From: UBA8199 sp035358715 | GTDB taxonomy: Bacteria > Verrucomicrobiota > Verrucomicrobiia > Limisphaerales > UBA8199 | Direction: 5' to 3' | NCBI GenBank assembly: GCA_035358715.1 | Contig: DAOPPX010000001.1 | Coordinates: 124,001-188,000, forward strand | Length of the DNA stretch: 64,000 bases | In this document: positions 61,245-64,000 of the stretch, piece by piece | Position numbering within the stretch: position 1 is the stretch's first letter | Layout of the letters: every line of letters begins with the position of its first letter | Position numbers and translations under genes: made by a program | Notes under the pieces: model-generated | Database searches by the model: none | Told to the model about the DNA's origin: nothing | The model's input: only the letters and a program-made list of their open reading frames with translations

Positions 61245-62270
61245 ATGAGCAACCCCAGGCACATAATGGACCTTTTCACACCCGTTGTTCCACTGCAAGC
61301 ACTGCATCTGAACTTCCGCAGACTAGCCGACAACCACTCGGCAGCCGACCGAGCGGTGCTCGCTCAGTGGGCCGACGGTTTCAAAGACCGCGATGGCAAG
61401 TTCGTCCGTGAGTTCCAGACCACCTTTAACTCGGGATTTTGGGAACTCTACATCTTCGCTTGCTGCAAGGAACTTGGCTTCCGCGTGAACCTCGCCTTCA
61501 GGTCACCAGACTTCGTGGTGGACAATTTCCAAAGCGAGTTCTGCATCGAGGCCGCCATTGCCAGCAACGCCATCGGCGACAGTGCCGAATGGGAACGCGA
61601 CCTGACGAAGAAGCCCGAGCCCGACCTCGAACGTGTCCTGGACACCGCAGTCATTCGCCTCTCCAACGCCATTGACGCGAAGCACAAAAAATACCAAGCC
61701 GCATACCAGAATCTCCCCCACGCAAAGAAACGGCCTTTTGTCTTGGCCATCGGCCCGTTCGAACAGCCCTACTTCTGGGCTCACAACGATCACGCCATCC
61801 GCCAGGTCCTCTACGCCTACGACCGCATCGGTCCGAAGGGCGAACACCTTTTCCGCCACACCATCGCGAAGCCTTCAGGCGCTCCAATTGAGCTCGGGTT
61901 GTTCACTTCCGGCAAAATGCCAGAAATCAGCGCAATCCTGTTCAGCAACACTGCCACCATGAGCAAGGTCCATGCGCTAAACCACGACATCGAGGCGCTC
62001 ACCTATTTTTCCGCCCTATACTTCAACCAGCACGGGCCTCAGCCCATCCTTCGGAATTCCAGCAAGAAAGACTACCGCGAAAGCCTCCTCGACGGCCTAT
62101 ACCTGTTCCACAATCCCCACGCCACGTGGCCTGTCCCGTTCGCGTACTTCAACCATGATGACATTACGCAGGCAACCCTGCTCCGAGGCAACCCTGTCCC
62201 GCGCTATAAGTGTAAGCACGGCCACTTGATCCAGCGCTCGTCCATGACCATCAGGACCAAAGACCCGTAG
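61245..62270 (+). CDS. Hypothetical protein, possible PD-(D/E)xK nuclease fold
   Basis: Residues about 60-105 contain SGFWELYIFACCKELGFRVN, then SPDFVVD and EFCIEAAIAS. The order E...PDF...xIEA fits the core of some restriction-endonuclease-like folds, where the last pair is usually E-x-K; here it is E-A-A, so activity is doubtful. The rest of the 341 aa is alpha/beta with no recognised domain. It begins 5 bases after the Mrr-like gene on the same strand. I mark function as unknown. Confidence 0.55.
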   Translation: MSNPRHIMDLFTPVVPLQALHLNFRRLADNHSAADRAVLAQWADGFKDRDGKFVREFQTTFNSGFWELYIFACCKELGFRVNLAFRSPDFVVDNFQSEFCIEAAIASNAIGDSAEWERDLTKKPEPDLERVLDTAVIRLSNAIDAKHKKYQAAYQNLPHAKKRPFVLAIGPFEQPYFWAHNDHAIRQVLYAYDRIGPKGEHLFRHTIAKPSGAPIELGLFTSGKMPEISAILFSNTATMSKVHALNHDIEALTYFSALYFNQHGPQPILRNSSKKDYRESLLDGLYLFHNPHATWPVPFAYFNHDDITQATLLRGNPVPRYKCKHGHLIQRSSMTIRTKDP

Positions 62271-62306
62271 CCTTCCCACCCCATTCTCGGCTAAGGACCA
62301 ACCCTC

Positions 62307-63164
62307 ATGTTCCTCGATTCAAAAGACATCCCTGACATTCAGCGGCTCATACAAGAGCCGCACAATGGTGGTGTCGCCAAGATCAAAGGGACTGACATCT
62401 CGCTCAGCGTCGCGCTATTCCTTGCGGTGACGCAGCGCGCCCTCTGGCTTGCTGGAAACACCCACGCGGCCAGCAGCATCGCCCGACTCGGACTGCCCGG
62501 CGTTTCACACGCAATCAACTGCCTGCTGGCGACCACTCCCGCCCAATCTAGAAACCCACTCGGGGCGCCGCCGTTCGACCTCTACCGCATCGCTTCCAAG
62601 CAGGATCTCCTCCGCGACGATTGGCTGCTTTTTTGCGACCGCTTTCGCCGCAGCGCCGATGCCGGACGGAACGGGAAGATGTTCGTCGGCGTAGCCGCGG
62701 TACTCGGCGAAATGGGGGACAACGTTGTATGGCATGCCTTCGAGGCAGACGACAAGCCGTGCCAAGCAATTGCAGGATTCCACGTATCCGATGGTACCGC
62801 CTCCTTCTGCGTCGCGGATACCGGTCAAGGGTTTCTCAAGAGCCTGCAGCGCTCAACAAAGTGGGCTGCACTGGACAACGACCACGACGCGCTGGATGCC
62901 GTTGTCACAAAGCGCGCCACCAGCCGGCCCAATGAGGCCGAGGGCGGAGGTTTCAAACAACTGTTCAACAGCCTGCTGGACTTCAATGGTCTCGTGATTC
63001 TAAGGAGCGGCGCCGCGGCCTTCCATATGGTGAACCGGGGGATGGAACGCGAGCTGCATGCCGATAATTGCACCCGAGTCCCCGGCTCTGCCGTCACCAC
63101 CGTGATCTGCCGGAAAGCCGAGCCCAAGGAACTGCCCCTGGGAAAAAGTCAAAATAGCTCTTGA
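62307..63164 (+). CDS. GHKL ATP-binding protein paired with STAS-like protein
   Basis: The histidine-kinase-like ATPase fold is shown by the N box LGEMGDNVVWHAFE (E135, N140), the G1 box FCVADTGQGFLKSL (D171) and the G2 region EGGGFKQLFNSLLDFNGLVI. There is no dimerisation/phospho-acceptor His domain in the N-terminal 120 residues that I can recognise. Genes of this kind commonly sit beside a DUF4325 STAS-like gene, as here, in a set thought to act like an anti-sigma/anti-anti-sigma switch. The 285-aa protein ends at the start of a palindrome. Confidence 0.75.
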   Translation: MFLDSKDIPDIQRLIQEPHNGGVAKIKGTDISLSVALFLAVTQRALWLAGNTHAASSIARLGLPGVSHAINCLLATTPAQSRNPLGAPPFDLYRIASKQDLLRDDWLLFCDRFRRSADAGRNGKMFVGVAAVLGEMGDNVVWHAFEADDKPCQAIAGFHVSDGTASFCVADTGQGFLKSLQRSTKWAALDNDHDALDAVVTKRATSRPNEAEGGGFKQLFNSLLDFNGLVILRSGAAAFHMVNRGMERELHADNCTRVPGSAVTTVICRKAEPKELPLGKSQNSS

Positions 63165-63189
63165 TTTATATTTGGAAATGAATATAAAT
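63164..63189. promoter_or_regulatory. Perfect AT-rich inverted repeat / promoter before the STAS-like gene
   Basis: The arms ATTTATATT (63164-63172) and AATATAAAT (63181-63189) are perfect inverted copies around 8 bases (TGGAAATG). The repeat is a sharp AT island in GC-rich DNA. A promoter can be read through it: TTGATT at 63161, a 16-base spacer and TATAAA at 63183. The expected start point then falls near 63195, next to the GTG at 63197, so the message would be leaderless or nearly so. The repeat could be the site where a regulator controls the STAS-like gene. Confidence 0.55.
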
Positions 63190-63196
63190 TAAGGCC

Positions 63197-63772
63197 GTGC
63201 AAACGATCTGCATTGCCGAATTGAAGCCGTTCAGCCCCAGGCTGCACGGGGCCACCATTGGCGAGGAACACGCCCGGCTGGTGCGCGACCTGATTATCCG
63301 CCACCCTGAATCCAACGATTCCGTTATTCTCGACTTCTCCGAGGTGGAAGGGGCCAGTGCAAGCTATCTCAAACGACTGCTTCACCCATTCTTTGCGCCG
63401 CCAGGCGATCCCGGGCGCCTGCCACGCGAGATTGCTCCCATCGCGATTAACGTAGAGGCCGCCGACCTCAAAGAGGAACTCGATGACTACCTTGCAGGTA
63501 AGGGGCACGCAATGGTTCTCGCCGACCGCCCCTCAAAGCGGCCGAGGTTTCGCCAATTGCTCGGACGTCTGGATCGTGCGGCAGCCGAAACATTCAGCGA
63601 ATTGCAGGCGCTCAAGAAGTCCACGGCCGCGGAATTGTATGAGCGCCACCGGCAGGACACCACCAATCAAACCGCATGGAACAATCGTTTGGTACAACTC
63701 GTAGAGTTGCGCATCGCGCGTCGAGCCCGAGTTGGGCGATTTTGGGTTTACGAACCGATAGTGCAAAGCTGA
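63197..63772 (+). CDS. STAS-like (DUF4325) protein
   Basis: Residues about 1-95 follow the STAS-like DUF4325 pattern: a first strand, GEEHARLVRDLIIR, then SVILDFSEVEGASASYLKRL with the conserved FxxV-x6-F/L block and a terminal DLKEELDDYL. The C-terminal 90 residues are helical and basic, with a last part (WNNRLVQLVELRIARRARVG) that looks like a DNA-binding or MarR-like helix. The start is a GTG at 63197 next to a palindromic promoter. The gene pairs with the upstream ATP-binding protein. Confidence 0.7.
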   Translation: MQTICIAELKPFSPRLHGATIGEEHARLVRDLIIRHPESNDSVILDFSEVEGASASYLKRLLHPFFAPPGDPGRLPREIAPIAINVEAADLKEELDDYLAGKGHAMVLADRPSKRPRFRQLLGRLDRAAAETFSELQALKKSTAAELYERHRQDTTNQTAWNNRLVQLVELRIARRARVGRFWVYEPIVQS

Positions 63773-63779
63773 GGTACCT

Positions 63780-64000
63780 ATGGGATGGCAAGAACTACGA
63801 GCACGGGCCAAACAATTCCAGCAGCAAACTGACGCAGCGCTGGCCAACGACATCATGCAAGACACCCTGCTCTCGCGAGCAAAGGTCACTCGACGCCGAA
63901 GTTACACCTGCGTTTCCGAGACCAACAGTCCCCCCAGCGTCGGCATGGAAGTCCGACTTATAGATATGCACGACCGCATAGACGTTTATGTCAACAACCA
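63780..64000 (+). CDS. Partial hypothetical protein, cut by the window end
   Basis: An open frame starts at ATG 63780, seven bases after the STAS-like stop, and runs to the window edge (73 codons visible). It begins MGWQELRARAKQFQQQTDAA with an amphipathic helix and continues into strand-like VGMEVRLIDMHDRIDVYV. No domain is recognised in this short piece. The close spacing suggests the same transcript as the STAS-like gene. Confidence 0.5.
   Translation, partial: MGWQELRARAKQFQQQTDAALANDIMQDTLLSRAKVTRRRSYTCVSETNSPPSVGMEVRLIDMHDRIDVYVNN

Overview
The window is GC-rich, densely coding DNA with many ATGA/GTGA start-stop overlaps and no rRNA, tRNA or CRISPR signal that I could see. The gene content (PRTRC cassette, RecBCD, BREX-type genes) and the runs of short heptamer repeats would fit a Verrucomicrobiota-like or related PVC bacterium, but this assignment is inference. 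The PRTRC cassette and two ATP-dependent DNA ligases are typical of a megaplasmid or integrative element.

Left arm (1-15.2 kb, almost all on the minus strand): a PRTRC-type mobile-element module. Recognisable members are PRTRC E (11553-12011), PRTRC C (11300-11521), a single polypeptide that joins PRTRC F and B (9433-11109) and the ThiF-like E1 protein (8672-9436). Around them lie a zinc-ribbon protein, a NUDIX hydrolase, a DMP19/DUF4375-like fusion, a GHKL-like ATPase with its motifs in an unusual order, two different ATP-dependent DNA ligases, a radical SAM protein, a response regulator coupled to a circularly permuted YpsA/SLOG protein, and several unknown small genes. A small plus-strand insert carries an AMPK-type glycogen-binding domain.

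Centre-left (15.2-23.9 kb, minus): a complete recC-recB-recD operon with 4-bp overlaps.

Centre (24.3-28.1 kb): a WYL-domain regulator on the minus strand diverges from a plus-strand cassette (TPR protein, YbjN-like protein, small conserved protein, ADP-ribosylglycohydrolase). A near-perfect inverted repeat lies on the predicted start site of the plus-strand transcript, and a related copy lies upstream of the defence island.

Defence island 1 (28.3-50.0 kb, plus): DUF6361 protein, phospholipase D-like protein, SNF2/DEAD helicase, a small protein, a RadC-HhH/BrxA-like fusion, a small BrxB-position protein, BrxC/PglY ATPase, Ser/Thr kinase, PglZ, DNA methyltransferase and BrxL (Lon-like). This is a BREX-type core that matches none of the six classic BREX types as I know them. 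Its kinase and methyltransferase share a homologous C-terminal tail, which suggests that both dock on the same partner.

Defence island 2 (50.0-61.2 kb, plus): a vWA protein, kinase and PP2C phosphatase triad, a 516-aa unknown, an FtsK/EccC-like ATPase, a coiled-coil tail-anchored protein, two WXG100-like proteins, a coiled-coil protein with an HEXXH motif, a small partner protein, an R-STS-ExE ADP-ribosyltransferase and a membrane-anchored Mrr-type nuclease. This looks like a phospho-regulated, type VII secretion-like effector or conflict system and is the best candidate here for an undescribed system.

Right end (61.2-64.0 kb, plus): a possible PD-(D/E)xK protein, then a GHKL ATP-binding protein and a STAS-like (DUF4325) protein separated by a perfect AT-rich palindrome, and the start of one more gene cut by the window edge.
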